From: JACCWP01 sp963785115
GTDB taxonomy: Bacteria; Actinomycetota; Actinomycetes; Propionibacteriales; Nocardioidaceae
NCBI GenBank assembly: GCA_963785115.1
Contig: CAWATY010000019.1
Location: 62,001 to 126,000 of the forward strand
Direction: 5' to 3'
Length of the DNA stretch: 64,000 nucleotides
A model generated the notes under the pieces. That model did not search any database and had not been told where the DNA came from. It was given only the letters and a program-made list of their open reading frames with translations. Position numbers and translations under genes: made by a program. Positions 1 through 8,390 of this stretch are shown piece by piece (positions within the stretch are counted from its first letter, which is position 1; each line of letters opens with the position of its first letter).

Positions 1-1
1 C

Positions 2-424
2 GCGGTGCTGATGGGGCGCACCACGTACGAAGGCTTCGCTCCCGTGTGGTCGTCCCGCTCCGGTGACCCGATGACAGACCGCATGAACACGCTCCCCAAG
101 TACGTGGTCTCGACGACCCTTGACGACCCGCAGTGGCAGAACACGCACGTCATCTCCCATGACCCGATCGAGGCCATCCGCGACCTCAAGCAGCAGCCCG
201 GCGGCAGCATCGTGCAGTACGGCTTCGGTCGCCTGTCCCACGCGCTCATGGCGCACGGACTGCTCGACGAGCTGCGCCTGTGGGTGCACCCCTTCTTCCT
301 CGGTACCGGCACGGCCGGCGACCTGCTCTATCGCAACGGATCGTCGGGCAGCTTCGAGCTCGCCGACTCGACGACGCTGCCAGGCGGGATCGTGATCCTC
401 AGCTATCGGGCTGCCGGGCGCTGA
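2..424 (+). CDS. Dihydrofolate reductase-family (RibD C-terminal) protein, 5' truncated by window edge
   Basis: The reading frame is open to the left edge, so the N-terminus is missing; the first in-window GTG is probably not the true start. The visible 139 residues match the second half of RibD_C/DHFR-like proteins: LMGRTTYEGF (substrate/NADPH-loop motif), PKYVVSTTL, and a C-terminal LRLWVHPFFLGTG strand followed by a typical short beta-rich tail. These small proteins are assumed to be NAD(P)H-dependent reductases, but their substrates are generally unknown. A paralogue lies at 9432. A TetR gene follows 48 bp downstream on the same strand. Confidence 0.85.
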   Translation, partial: AVLMGRTTYEGFAPVWSSRSGDPMTDRMNTLPKYVVSTTLDDPQWQNTHVISHDPIEAIRDLKQQPGGSIVQYGFGRLSHALMAHGLLDELRLWVHPFFLGTGTAGDLLYRNGSSGSFELADSTTLPGGIVILSYRAAGR

Positions 425-468
425 GAGAACCGAGGTCTTGACGCCGCCTCAGCCCCATGTCACGCTTG

Positions 469-483
469 CCTAATGGCATTAGG
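469..483. promoter_or_regulatory. Palindromic operator candidate over the tetR start codon
   Basis: CCTAATG-G-CATTAGG is a perfect 7-bp inverted repeat around one central base. It contains the ATG (473-475) of the TetR gene. Size and symmetry fit a TetR-family operator, and the position suggests autorepression and possibly a leaderless or very short-leader transcript. Binding is inferred. Confidence 0.55.
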
Positions 484-1078
484 AGAGCCTACGGTCGATT
501 GGGTCACCGATCGACGTGAGGCTGCGCGACGGCGGATCCTCGATGCTGCCTGGGAGGTCGCCCGCGAGCAGGGCCTGGCGGCGTTGACCCTGCGAGAGGT
601 CGCCCACCGGGTGGGGATCAAGCCGCCGTCGCTCTACTCACACTTCGAGTCGAAGAACGCGATCTACGACGCCATGTTCGCCGAAGCCTGGGCCGAGTTC
701 CTCGACCTTTACCGAGCCCAGAGCCTGCCCGACTCCCCGCGTGCCGCCCTCCGCGCGATGGCCCGCTCGTTCTTCGACTTCGCCACGGCCGACCTCGCCC
801 GACACCAGCTGATGAACACGCGGATCATCCCCGGTTTCACGCCCAGCGAGAGCAGCTACGCGCCCGCGGTCACCGCCCTCGAGGACTTCAAGAAGGTTCT
901 GACCGCCCGGCGTCTCGACCTGAGCGACAGCGACATCGACCTCTTCACCGCACTGCTCGCCGGACTGGTCGACCAGCAGTGGGCCAACGACCCCGGCGGG
1001 TCGCGATGGGCCGAACTGCTCGACCGCACCATCGACATGTTCGCCGACGACCTCGACCTTCCCCAGGAGGACGCATGA
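473..1078 (+). CDS. TetR/AcrR-family transcriptional repressor
   Basis: A 201-residue one-component regulator. Residues about 16-62 form the TetR_N helix-turn-helix (ILDAAWEVAREQGLAALTLREVA, then VGIKPPSLYSHFESKNAIYDAM); the rest is an all-helical ligand/dimerisation domain ending LFTALLAGLVDQQWANDPGG, typical of the TetR_C_33-like group. The only credible start is the ATG at 473, which has no Shine-Dalgarno in front because a perfect palindrome occupies that position. The stop overlaps the next ATG (ATGA), so it is translationally coupled to the DinB-like gene, its probable target together with itself. Ligand unknown. Confidence 0.9.
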   Translation: MALGEPTVDWVTDRREAARRRILDAAWEVAREQGLAALTLREVAHRVGIKPPSLYSHFESKNAIYDAMFAEAWAEFLDLYRAQSLPDSPRAALRAMARSFFDFATADLARHQLMNTRIIPGFTPSESSYAPAVTALEDFKKVLTARRLDLSDSDIDLFTALLAGLVDQQWANDPGGSRWAELLDRTIDMFADDLDLPQEDA

Positions 1079-1836
1079 CCACGACCACCCGCGCGACGCG
1101 AACCCGTGCCCGCCGGTCCACCCTCGACCGCGCGAGGGCTCTGCAGCTGGCGGCCACGGAGTACGACCGTTACCTCGACCAGCTGCGGTCACTGACCCCC
1201 GACGAGTGGGCCCGACCGACGGAGTGTCGGCCTTGGGACGTCCGATCGATGGCCACCCACAATCTCGGCATGGTGGAAATGGCCGGCTCACTGGGATCCA
1301 TGGTCCGGCAGTTCGCGGCTGCAGGACGGCGCCCGGAAGACGGCGTCGACGCTCTCACCGCCCACCAGGTCGAGACGCGGGCCGCCCTGTCGCCAGCAGA
1401 GATCATCGACCGGTACGCCCGCGCCACCTCTCGAGCGGTCCGCGGTCGACGGCGCCGTTCGGCGCTGATCGGCCGAGTGACCGTCCCGGAGAAGCAGGTC
1501 GTCGACGGCGCCGAGGAGGCGTGGACCTTCGGCTACATGTTCGAGACGATCCTGACCCGCGACACCTGGATGCATCGCGTCGACACCGCCAAGGCCACCG
1601 ACCGGCAGCTGGTGCTGACCGCAGAGCACGACGGTGCGCTGGTATCAGACGTCGTGACGGAGTGGGCGGAACGGCACGGCGAGCCCTTCCACCTGCGGCT
1701 GGCCGGACCGGCCGGCGGCACCTGGTCGGTCGGCGCCGGCGGCGAGGAGATCACCCTCGACGCCGTCCAGTTTGCCCGCACCCTGTCCGGTCGCGAGCCG
1801 GGAAGCGGTCTCCTCAGCGTCCAGGTCCCGTTCTAG
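1075..1836 (+). CDS. Maleylpyruvate isomerase/DinB-like (TIGR03083-type) family protein
   Basis: The ATG at 1075 overlaps the tetR stop and has AGGAGG 5 bp upstream, so it is preferred over a longer reading frame beginning inside tetR. The 253-residue protein has the mycothiol-dependent maleylpyruvate isomerase N-terminal pattern: an N-terminal helix LAATEYDRYLDQLRSLTPDEW, the PTECRPWDVRSMATHNLGM segment with the conserved W-D-V-x-x-x-x-x-H, and a later TRDTWMHRVDTAKAT metal-site helix. Members use a four-helix DinB fold that binds a divalent metal and often mycothiol. Substrate unknown; context suggests a TetR-controlled stress or detoxification function. Confidence 0.8.
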   Translation: MTTTTRATRTRARRSTLDRARALQLAATEYDRYLDQLRSLTPDEWARPTECRPWDVRSMATHNLGMVEMAGSLGSMVRQFAAAGRRPEDGVDALTAHQVETRAALSPAEIIDRYARATSRAVRGRRRRSALIGRVTVPEKQVVDGAEEAWTFGYMFETILTRDTWMHRVDTAKATDRQLVLTAEHDGALVSDVVTEWAERHGEPFHLRLAGPAGGTWSVGAGGEEITLDAVQFARTLSGREPGSGLLSVQVPF

Positions 1837-1865
1837 GAAGGTCTGGACGCACGACGGTGCGCGGC

Positions 1866-2387
1866 TCAGTCGGCGTCGTCGCAGGCCAGGTCGTCGAGCT
1901 CGTCGCGGGGCAGCACCTCTCCTCGTTGCACGAGCACCTCGTCGTCCGCGAGCGTGGCGAGCTGGCGACCGCGGAACGACACCTGCGACGTCGCGGCGTC
2001 GTGCTCCGACCAGCTCGCAGCCGCGATGTAGAGCACGATCCTGTTCAGGCGCGAGGGCGCCGGTGAGCCCGTCCACGGCGGTTCGGGGTCTGCCAGGTCG
2101 ACCTCGACCAGCCCGGTGTGCGCGTCGTCGGAGGCCAGCATGGCGACCTCGGGGTTGGTCTCGTCGGACTCCAGGCCCTCGCGTCCCTCGTGGAGCCGTA
2201 CCTCGTCGATCTCGCCGCTGCAGACCACGACCACCACCACCGGCTGGCCCTGCGCGCCGCGCGCGACCGCGGTCCTGCCGATGATCTCCGTGGTGATGAC
2301 GTTGCCGCAGGCCGGCACGAGACCGACGGCCGCCGCAGCTGCAACGGCAACCGTCAACCGCGCTGTGCGCACGCCCAGCGGGCTCAT
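1866..2387 (-). CDS. Putative small secreted lipoprotein of unknown function
   Basis: From the ATG at 2387 the 173-residue product starts with a positively charged N-terminus and an Ala/Val-rich hydrophobic stretch ending in a lipobox-like VPAC (Cys27), suggesting a lipid-anchored extracytoplasmic protein. The remainder has no family I recognise and is Asp/Glu-rich at the C-terminus (DDELDDLACDDAD-like end). Its ATG overlaps the stop of the upstream membrane protein (ATGA), so the two are co-translated and probably act together at the membrane. Function unknown. Confidence 0.65.
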   Translation of the reverse strand: MSPLGVRTARLTVAVAAAAAVGLVPACGNVITTEIIGRTAVARGAQGQPVVVVVVCSGEIDEVRLHEGREGLESDETNPEVAMLASDDAHTGLVEVDLADPEPPWTGSPAPSRLNRIVLYIAAASWSEHDAATSQVSFRGRQLATLADDEVLVQRGEVLPRDELDDLACDDAD

Positions 2388-2836
2388 CAGTCGACGTCGC
2401 AGTAGCTCGCTACGTACCCCGGCGTGCCGGGCTGGCAGAAGGACTCTTCTGCACGCCACGTGGTGCCGACCACTGTCGCCACCGAAGCAACCACCAGCGC
2501 GACGCCGCCCAGCGCCAGAACGGCCCGGTGCGACGAGTTCAGGCCGCGCACGAGCAGCACGACGCCCGCGACTGCCAGACCGAGCTGGATGATGCCGCCG
2601 GCGTTGATCCAGGCCCCCGTTGTGTCACACGGGGCGCAGCCGGTCTCGGTGCAGCTGTAGTTGTTGGTGCAGTCGGTCATGATGCCGAAGCCGATCCCGA
2701 ACCATCCGAGCGTCCCCAGCAGGATCGACATCACGATCCCGAGCGCGACGAGGACGATGCCGACGACGGTAAGCACCCGTTGGCCGGTCCGCACCGGTCC
2801 GGGACCTGTGCCGGCGAGACTGCTGACGTCGGTCAC
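2387..2836 (-). CDS. Small membrane protein with Cys-rich extracytoplasmic loop
   Basis: The likely start is the GTG at 2836, giving 149 residues. Three hydrophobic segments are visible (VLTVVGIVLVALGIVMSILL, GGIIQLGLAVAGVVLLV, VLALGGVALVVASVATVV). The loop after segment 1 carries four cysteines (DCTNNYSCTETGCAPC), and two more lie in the tail after segment 3, so disulfides outside the membrane are plausible. It is translationally coupled to the lipoprotein at 1866-2387. The start is uncertain: the frame extends upstream to 2977 without a membrane or signal feature. Function unknown. Confidence 0.6.
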   Translation of the reverse strand: MTDVSSLAGTGPGPVRTGQRVLTVVGIVLVALGIVMSILLGTLGWFGIGFGIMTDCTNNYSCTETGCAPCDTTGAWINAGGIIQLGLAVAGVVLLVRGLNSSHRAVLALGGVALVVASVATVVGTTWRAEESFCQPGTPGYVASYCDVD

Positions 2837-2931
2837 GAGGCGGCGGTGTTGTCGGCAGCGGGCGCTGGAGTGTCCATGCGTCCAGTCTCCGCAGCCGACC
2901 CGCACCTGACATCCGTACGGATACTCAGTTC

Positions 2932-4113
2932 GTGCAGTCACTGGGTGCCACACTGCGACGGGTGAGCGCGTGGTCATCGCCTGCGGCGGTCGCCGTCGAG
3001 AGCCGCCTGTTCGGCGCCCTCGCGGTGCTGCGCGCCATCCTCGTCGTCAACACCGTCGTGCTGAGCATCTACCGCGCGGACAGCTTTCAGCGACCGTCGG
3101 TAGGAGCTGCGTGCGTCGTCGTGATGGTGGTGTGGACCGGCTTCGCCACGTGGGCGTACGCCGAACGGCGGCGCCGCATCCTCCCGCTCCTGGCCGCTGA
3201 CCTGGCGCTGGCGCTCGCGATGCTGCTTGCCACACCGCTGGCGAAGGGCCCCGACTTCAGTGCCACCTTGCCGGGGTTCTGGGTGATGAGCGCGCTGATC
3301 GCCTGGTCGATCCACTACCGGTGGATCGGTGGACTCATCGCCGGGCTGCTCCTCGCCGCGACCGACCTGGCCCTGCGTCAGGACATCGGCCAGACCGACT
3401 ACGGCAACGCCTTCCTGCTGGTCATCGGCGGACCGATCATCGGCTTCATGTGCGGGTCGCTGCAACAGATGGCCACCCAACGCGACGCCGCCGAACGCTC
3501 GGCGGCCGTCGCGGCCGAGCGTGCCCGTCTTGCCCGGGCGATTCACGACGGCGTGCTGCAGGTCCTCGCCCTGGTCCAACGGCGTGGGCGTGAGCTCGGC
3601 GGTGAGGCCGCGGAGCTCGGCCGGCTTGCTGGACAGCAGGAACGCGAGCTGCGTGGACTCATCCGCTCCCAGGACGTCGTCACCACCGTTGGTCGGGACG
3701 AGGCGGTCGACCTGGTCGCCGAGCTGACCGGACTGGAGCGCCGTGAGGCCGTCACGGTGTCGACCCCCGGCTCCCCCGTCGAGCTCCCGGCCGCGACGGC
3801 CCACGAGCTCGTCGCCGCGACCCAGGCCTGCCTCGACAACGTGCGGCTCCACGGGGGCGGGAACGCCCGGGCGTGGGTGCTCCTGCAGGCCTTCACTGAC
3901 CGGGTCGAGCTGTCCGTACGCGACGACGGACCCGGCATCGCCGACGGCCGGCTCGAGGAGGCCGCCGCGCAGGGAAGGCTCGGCGTCACCGACTCGATCC
4001 GCGGCCGGATCGCGGACCTCGGAGGAACCGCCGAACTGGTGACGGGATCCTTCGGGACCGAGTGGGAGCTCGTCGTCCCGCGGGCCTCGCCCGACCGGGA
4101 GTCGTCGCGATGA
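2932..4113 (+). CDS. MacS-like sensor histidine kinase
   Basis: A 393-residue NarL-type kinase. About five or six N-terminal membrane segments (residues ~25-180, DUF5931-like) are followed by a HisKA_3 dimerisation helix with the phospho-acceptor in RAIHDGVLQVLAL (His205), then a HATPase_c domain with an N-box-like CLDNVRLHGGG and a G1 box DDGPGIADG. It should sense a membrane or envelope signal and phosphorylate the response regulator encoded in the ATGA overlap directly downstream. The start is GTG at 2932; GTG at 2962 is an alternative. MacS-type kinases are common in Nocardioides-like actinobacteria, but the signal is not known. Confidence 0.9.
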   Translation: MQSLGATLRRVSAWSSPAAVAVESRLFGALAVLRAILVVNTVVLSIYRADSFQRPSVGAACVVVMVVWTGFATWAYAERRRRILPLLAADLALALAMLLATPLAKGPDFSATLPGFWVMSALIAWSIHYRWIGGLIAGLLLAATDLALRQDIGQTDYGNAFLLVIGGPIIGFMCGSLQQMATQRDAAERSAAVAAERARLARAIHDGVLQVLALVQRRGRELGGEAAELGRLAGQQERELRGLIRSQDVVTTVGRDEAVDLVAELTGLERREAVTVSTPGSPVELPAATAHELVAATQACLDNVRLHGGGNARAWVLLQAFTDRVELSVRDDGPGIADGRLEEAAAQGRLGVTDSIRGRIADLGGTAELVTGSFGTEWELVVPRASPDRESSR

Positions 4114-4778
4114 GCGGGTCTGAGGCACCCACCGCGGTGAGGGTGATGGTGGTCGACGACCACCCGCTGTGGCGCGACGCCGTCGAACGCGACCTGATCG
4201 AGGCCGGCCTCGACGTGGTCGCCGTGGCCGCCGACGGGCGCGAAGCGCTGGCCCGGTTCCCGGCCGCCCGACCCGACGTCGTGGTGCTCGACCTACAGAT
4301 CCCCGGGCCGAACGGGGTCCAGGTCACTACCGAGATCGTGCAGCAGGACCCGTCGGTCCGCGTGCTCATCCTGTCCGCGTCGGGTGAGCAGTCCGACGTT
4401 CTCGCGGCCGTGAAGGCGGGAGCGACCGGCTACCTGGTGAAGTCGGCCTCGCGCGAGGAGCTGCTGGATGCCGTCCGCCGCACCGCCAAAGGCGACCCCG
4501 TCTTCACCCCCGGCCTGGCCGGGCTGGTGCTCGGTGAGTTCCAGCGAATCTCCGACCGCCCCACGACGGACCCGGCCGAGCCGAAGCTGACCGACCGCGA
4601 GACCGACGTGCTGAAGATGGTCGCCAAGGGCCTGTCGTACCGACAGATCGCTGAACGCCTCGTGCTGTCGCACCGCACGGTGCAGAACCACGTGCAGAAC
4701 ACGCTCCGCAAGCTGCAGATGCACAACCGCGTCGAGTTGACCCGCTACGCCATCGAGCACGGCCTCGACGCCGAGTAG
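4110..4778 (+). CDS. NarL/FixJ-family response regulator (MacR-like)
   Basis: The ATG at 4110 overlaps the kinase stop, fixing the start (222 residues). The receiver domain has the acidic pair in VMVVDDHPLWRDAV, the phospho-acceptor Asp61 in VVVLDLQIPGPNG, the conserved Thr/Ser region LILSASGE and Lys in GYLVKSAS. The C-terminal LuxR-type helix-turn-helix (LTDRETDVLKMVAKGLSYRQIAERL, then LSHRTVQNHVQNTLRKL) binds DNA. Clearly the partner of the MacS-like kinase. It converges with the anti-sigma-like gene only 14 bp away. Confidence 0.95.
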   Translation: MSGSEAPTAVRVMVVDDHPLWRDAVERDLIEAGLDVVAVAADGREALARFPAARPDVVVLDLQIPGPNGVQVTTEIVQQDPSVRVLILSASGEQSDVLAAVKAGATGYLVKSASREELLDAVRRTAKGDPVFTPGLAGLVLGEFQRISDRPTTDPAEPKLTDRETDVLKMVAKGLSYRQIAERLVLSHRTVQNHVQNTLRKLQMHNRVELTRYAIEHGLDAE

Positions 4779-4792
4779 CTGTCAACCTGGTG

Positions 4793-5617
4793 CTAGTCGC
4801 GAGCCACCACGAACTCCAGCGACTCGACCATCGAGGTCAGCTTGCCGATGTCCGAGGTGGTGGACTTGGGCGAGTATCCAGCGTCGACCACGAGGCGCTG
4901 CCCGTCGACGTCGAGGATCCACAGCAGGTCGATCTGGCCATCCCCGTAGATCCCGCGCTCGGGTGAGATACCGGGCGGCGGGTCGCACGTGCTGATGTCG
5001 CGGGGACCGGTCAGCTCCACGTACTGGCCCTGGTAGCCGGCGAGGGTCACCCGCTCGGGCGTGGAGGCGCGGGTGGACTTCTGGTCGACCAGCGCAGCGG
5101 CCAGGTCCTCGACGGACGGCCCGGGCGTGACGGAACCACGTTCCCCTTGGCCACAGGCGTCGCGCGCGATCCGACGTACCGTGTACAGGCCGAGGAACTG
5201 GTTCCCATCATGTGACACGACGTACCAGTCAGCCTCCTCGTCGAAGCCGCTCGGGACCTCGACCAACGTGTCGGGTGTCTGCTCATCGGCATGCGAGAGA
5301 GCCGTGACCTGGTACGTCCCAGGCGTCAGCTGCTGGGTCAGGGCGCCCTCGCCAAGGAGCGGCGGCGAGGTGACCGTTTCGGTCGGGGGTGCCGCGGGAC
5401 CGGGGTCGTCGCCGGCGCGGATGCTGTCGGCCACCCCCGGCAGCCAGAAGACGCCGGCCGCAACCGCCGCAATGGCGGCCAAGCTGATCCCAGCGGTACG
5501 GACTCGCCGGCGGCGGTGCGCGCTTTGCACAACCATCTCGAGCTCCCTTTCGAGGTAGGGCTGCAGGTGCTCGGTGTTGGCGGACAAGCCCTCACGCAGT
5601 CGCCGCTCAAGTGACAT
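4793..5617 (-). CDS. Single-pass membrane protein, putative anti-sigma-like partner of the upstream ECF sigma factor
   Basis: A 274-residue protein with a short cytoplasmic N-terminus (~38 residues, LERELEMVVQSAHRRRRVR), one membrane helix (AGISLAAIAAVAAGVFWLPGV) and a long extracytoplasmic domain containing two conserved-looking blocks (PGTYQVTALSHADE; DADWYVVSHDGN-like). Its ATG lies 11 bp inside the sigma gene, so the two are translationally coupled. The layout is that of an anti-sigma or signal-sensing partner, but the N-terminus lacks a recognisable zinc-finger (HxxxCxxC) anti-sigma motif, so the role is inferred from position. Confidence 0.75.
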   Translation of the reverse strand: MSLERRLREGLSANTEHLQPYLERELEMVVQSAHRRRRVRTAGISLAAIAAVAAGVFWLPGVADSIRAGDDPGPAAPPTETVTSPPLLGEGALTQQLTPGTYQVTALSHADEQTPDTLVEVPSGFDEEADWYVVSHDGNQFLGLYTVRRIARDACGQGERGSVTPGPSVEDLAAALVDQKSTRASTPERVTLAGYQGQYVELTGPRDISTCDPPPGISPERGIYGDGQIDLLWILDVDGQRLVVDAGYSPKSTTSDIGKLTSMVESLEFVVARD

Positions 5618-6107
5618 CGCCGGGCACCCCCTCTGTGTCGTAGGCCAACAGCTCGGCCAGGCGTGTTCGGGCCCGGTACAGGTGCTGCTTGACCGTCGAG
5701 GATGAAACCTCCAACAGGTGCGCTACCTCGTCGACCGGTCGGTCCTCCAGGTAGAACAGCGCGACCACGGCACGCTGCTGCGCGGGCAGCGACGCGACCG
5801 CACGGGCGAGATCGACATCGGGGAGCCGGTCGCCCGCACCCGTCTCGCCGACGAGCGTGACCACTCGCCGCTCCCGGTTGCGCTTCGCCTGCTTGATCGC
5901 CAGTCGGAACGCCACCTGCCGAACCCACGCCTCCGGACGGTCGATTCCGGCGACCCCGCGCCACCGTTCGTAGAGCCGCAGGAACGCGTCCTGGGTCACT
6001 TCCTCGGCACGGCCCTGGTCGTGCAGGATCACGAACACCGTGCGCAGCACCGACGGGTACGCCGAGCGGAACACCGACTCGAACTCCCCCCGCGCCGCGT
6101 CCTGCAC
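5607..6107 (-). CDS. SigE-family ECF RNA polymerase sigma factor
   Basis: A 166-residue ECF sigma factor. Region 2 is FESVFRSAYPSVLRTVFVILHDQGRAEEVTQDAFLRLYERW; region 4 is LARAVASLPAQQRAVVALFYLEDRPVDEVAHLLEVSSSTVKQHLYRAR, a good -35-binding helix-turn-helix. GTG start with GAGGAG 6 bp upstream. It directs transcription of a small regulon, probably in response to the membrane partner encoded downstream with an 11-bp overlap. I could not pick out a convincing autoregulated ECF promoter in the 137 bp upstream. Confidence 0.92.
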   Translation of the reverse strand: MQDAARGEFESVFRSAYPSVLRTVFVILHDQGRAEEVTQDAFLRLYERWRGVAGIDRPEAWVRQVAFRLAIKQAKRNRERRVVTLVGETGAGDRLPDVDLARAVASLPAQQRAVVALFYLEDRPVDEVAHLLEVSSSTVKQHLYRARTRLAELLAYDTEGVPGDVT

Positions 6108-6244
6108 GTCGGCTCCTCACCATGGCCCACAAGGGGGCTGTCCTGCGTTGTCACCGATATAGGGCCACCAGCCGCCCAGCCGGTTGACACGTTCGGGCCG
6201 AGTTTTCAAGCGGACCGGCCTGAAAGATGCGGAGGATCCGGAGA

Positions 6245-8311
6245 TCACGCACGTCGGAGGAACTCCAGGTGCCCCTCGTACTGATTGAGGCAGTCGTGGA
6301 TGACCTGCGTGGTGGAGTAGCCCATCACGTCGTAGTCCTGCCCCCCGCCGACGGTGTGCACTTCCAGCCGGGCGTACTGGTCGCGGTCGCCGATCATCCG
6401 GCCGCCGTACGTCGGCACCGGTGACTCGTGGACCTGTATCCGGTAGACGAACGGGTGCTCGCCGCCGCTCGTGCGCAGCTCTACCCAGGCCAACCCGCCG
6501 TCGTCGTCGTCTTCGACGTCCTCTGAACCCCCGACACCCCGGGTTACCTCCGAGGGCAGCCCCCGCTCCTCGAGCTCGTGGGCGACCTGGGTCAGCGCGG
6601 GTCGTACCACGGAGTCGAGATATGCCGTCGCAGCGGGGACGTCGACGAAGTTGACCGCGCGGGCCAAGCGAGCCTTCCATGACCACTCGTCGCGCCCCTC
6701 GGCGTCGGTGTCGCGACCAAGCAGGATCAACGGCAACGCGCGGGTCCCGGCGCCGGCCCGCCGGTCCTCAACCCGCAATGCCTTGAGCAGGCCGAGCATG
6801 ACCAGCACGATGACGAACGCAAACGGAAGACCGAAGATCACCGTGGCGTACTGCAGGGCGTAGATGCCGCCCACCGCCAGCACGGCGATCGTGAGCAGAC
6901 CGGTCGCGGACGCCCACACGATGCGCAGCCAGGGCGCGGCGTCGTCCTGAACCGATCGCAGCTCGGAGGAGAGGTTGCCCATCACCAAGGCGCCGGAGTC
7001 GGCCGAGGTGACGTAGAAGAGGAGGCCGACGAAGACCGAGACGCCGATCACCACCCCCGAGAGGGGAAACGCCTCCAGCAGTGAGTAGAAGCCCGCCTCG
7101 GGGGACGCCAACGCCGCGTCGGCGAATGCGTCGTCGCCTCCACGGATCCGCTCGAGCGCGGCGTTGCCGAAGATCGAGATCCACATGACGATGTAGGTGA
7201 AGGGAATGATCATCGTTCCGGCGACGAACTGCCGGATTGTCCGGCCGCGAGAGATCCGGGCCAGGAACAGCCCCACGAAGGACGCCCAGGCGATCCACCA
7301 GGCCCAGAAGAACAGCGTCCACAGCGACAACCACTCGGCCGCGCCGTCGAACGCGAAGGTCTCCATCGTCTTGCGCGGGAAGGTCTGGGCATAGTCGCCG
7401 ACGTTCATGACGACGGCGTTGAGGATGAAGCTCGTGCGGCCGGTCACCAGGACGAAGGCGGCGAGACCCAGGGCCAAGATGACGTTGAGCTGGGACAGGA
7501 AGCGGATGCCTCGGTCGACGCCCGTGGTGGCCGAGATGGCGGCCATTGCCACGGCGAGGACGACGAGGCCGATCTGCGCGCCGATGCCCATGGGGACATC
7601 GAACAGAAGGTTGAGACCCTGGTTGAGGAACACCACGCCGATGCCCAGGCTGGTCGCAACCCCGAAGATGGTGCCGAGCACGGCGGCCGTGTCGACGGCG
7701 TGGCCGAGACCTCCGTCGACCCGTCGCCCGAAGATCGGGTACAACGCGGAGCGCACCGCGAGCGGCAGGTTCATCCGGTACGTGAAGTAGCCCAGCGCCA
7801 TCCCCATCAAGGCGTAGAGCCCCCAGCCTGAGATGCCGTAGTGGAACAGGGTCCACACCGTCGCCTCGCGGGCGGCGGCGGTGGTCTCGGGGTCTCCGGT
7901 CGGTGGCGCCATGTACTGGCTGACGGGCTCGGCGACCGCGTAGAACATCACGTCGGTGCCGATGCCCGCAGCGAAGAGCATCGAGGCCCAGGCGAACGTG
8001 GAGAACTGCGGCTTGGAGTGGTCAGGGCCGAGCTTGATGGAGCCGTAGCGAGAGATGGCCAGGTAGACCACGAACAGCAGCACCGACGTGGTCAGCAGGA
8101 TGTAGAACCACCCGAACCAGTCCACGACCCGGGCTACTGCTTCTCCGATGACCGACTCTGCCTGGTCGGGCGCGACGATCGCCCAGGTCGCCATGACCAG
8201 AACACCGATCACCGCCGAGTAGAACACCGACTTGCGGATCGGTGGCCCGTCGGTGAGGAAGGCCCACCGGCCGCTCTGCACGACGGAATCGGCGGTCTCG
8301 GTCCTCGACAT
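6245..8311 (-). CDS. betT: BCCT-family betaine/carnitine/choline transporter (BetT-like)
   Basis: A 688-residue sodium- or proton-driven importer of quaternary amines. It has the BCCT 12-helix core with the signature FFWAWWIAWASFVGLFLARISRGRTIRQF containing the aromatic substrate box, and a glycine-rich helix ATSLGIGVVFLNQGL. A ~160-residue cytoplasmic C-terminal domain (from about residue 530) resembles the long regulatory tail of E. coli BetT. Substrate among choline, glycine betaine and carnitine cannot be read from sequence. The carnitine operon at 24.6-32.2 kb makes a quaternary amine a sensible substrate. Monocistronic; the next upstream gene on this strand ends 79 bp away. Confidence 0.9.
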   Translation of the reverse strand: MSRTETADSVVQSGRWAFLTDGPPIRKSVFYSAVIGVLVMATWAIVAPDQAESVIGEAVARVVDWFGWFYILLTTSVLLFVVYLAISRYGSIKLGPDHSKPQFSTFAWASMLFAAGIGTDVMFYAVAEPVSQYMAPPTGDPETTAAAREATVWTLFHYGISGWGLYALMGMALGYFTYRMNLPLAVRSALYPIFGRRVDGGLGHAVDTAAVLGTIFGVATSLGIGVVFLNQGLNLLFDVPMGIGAQIGLVVLAVAMAAISATTGVDRGIRFLSQLNVILALGLAAFVLVTGRTSFILNAVVMNVGDYAQTFPRKTMETFAFDGAAEWLSLWTLFFWAWWIAWASFVGLFLARISRGRTIRQFVAGTMIIPFTYIVMWISIFGNAALERIRGGDDAFADAALASPEAGFYSLLEAFPLSGVVIGVSVFVGLLFYVTSADSGALVMGNLSSELRSVQDDAAPWLRIVWASATGLLTIAVLAVGGIYALQYATVIFGLPFAFVIVLVMLGLLKALRVEDRRAGAGTRALPLILLGRDTDAEGRDEWSWKARLARAVNFVDVPAATAYLDSVVRPALTQVAHELEERGLPSEVTRGVGGSEDVEDDDDGGLAWVELRTSGGEHPFVYRIQVHESPVPTYGGRMIGDRDQYARLEVHTVGGGQDYDVMGYSTTQVIHDCLNQYEGHLEFLRRA

Positions 8312-8390
8312 GACGGTCTCCTCAACTCCGGCGGCTCAGGCTGACACCTGAACGCCGACCTGATGTCGCTCGGTTCCGCGTCCCGTACGT

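Noticed and set aside
2834..2877. 14-codon upstream frame ending in GTGA over the membrane-protein start
   Set aside because: Too short to support as a leader peptide; could be chance.
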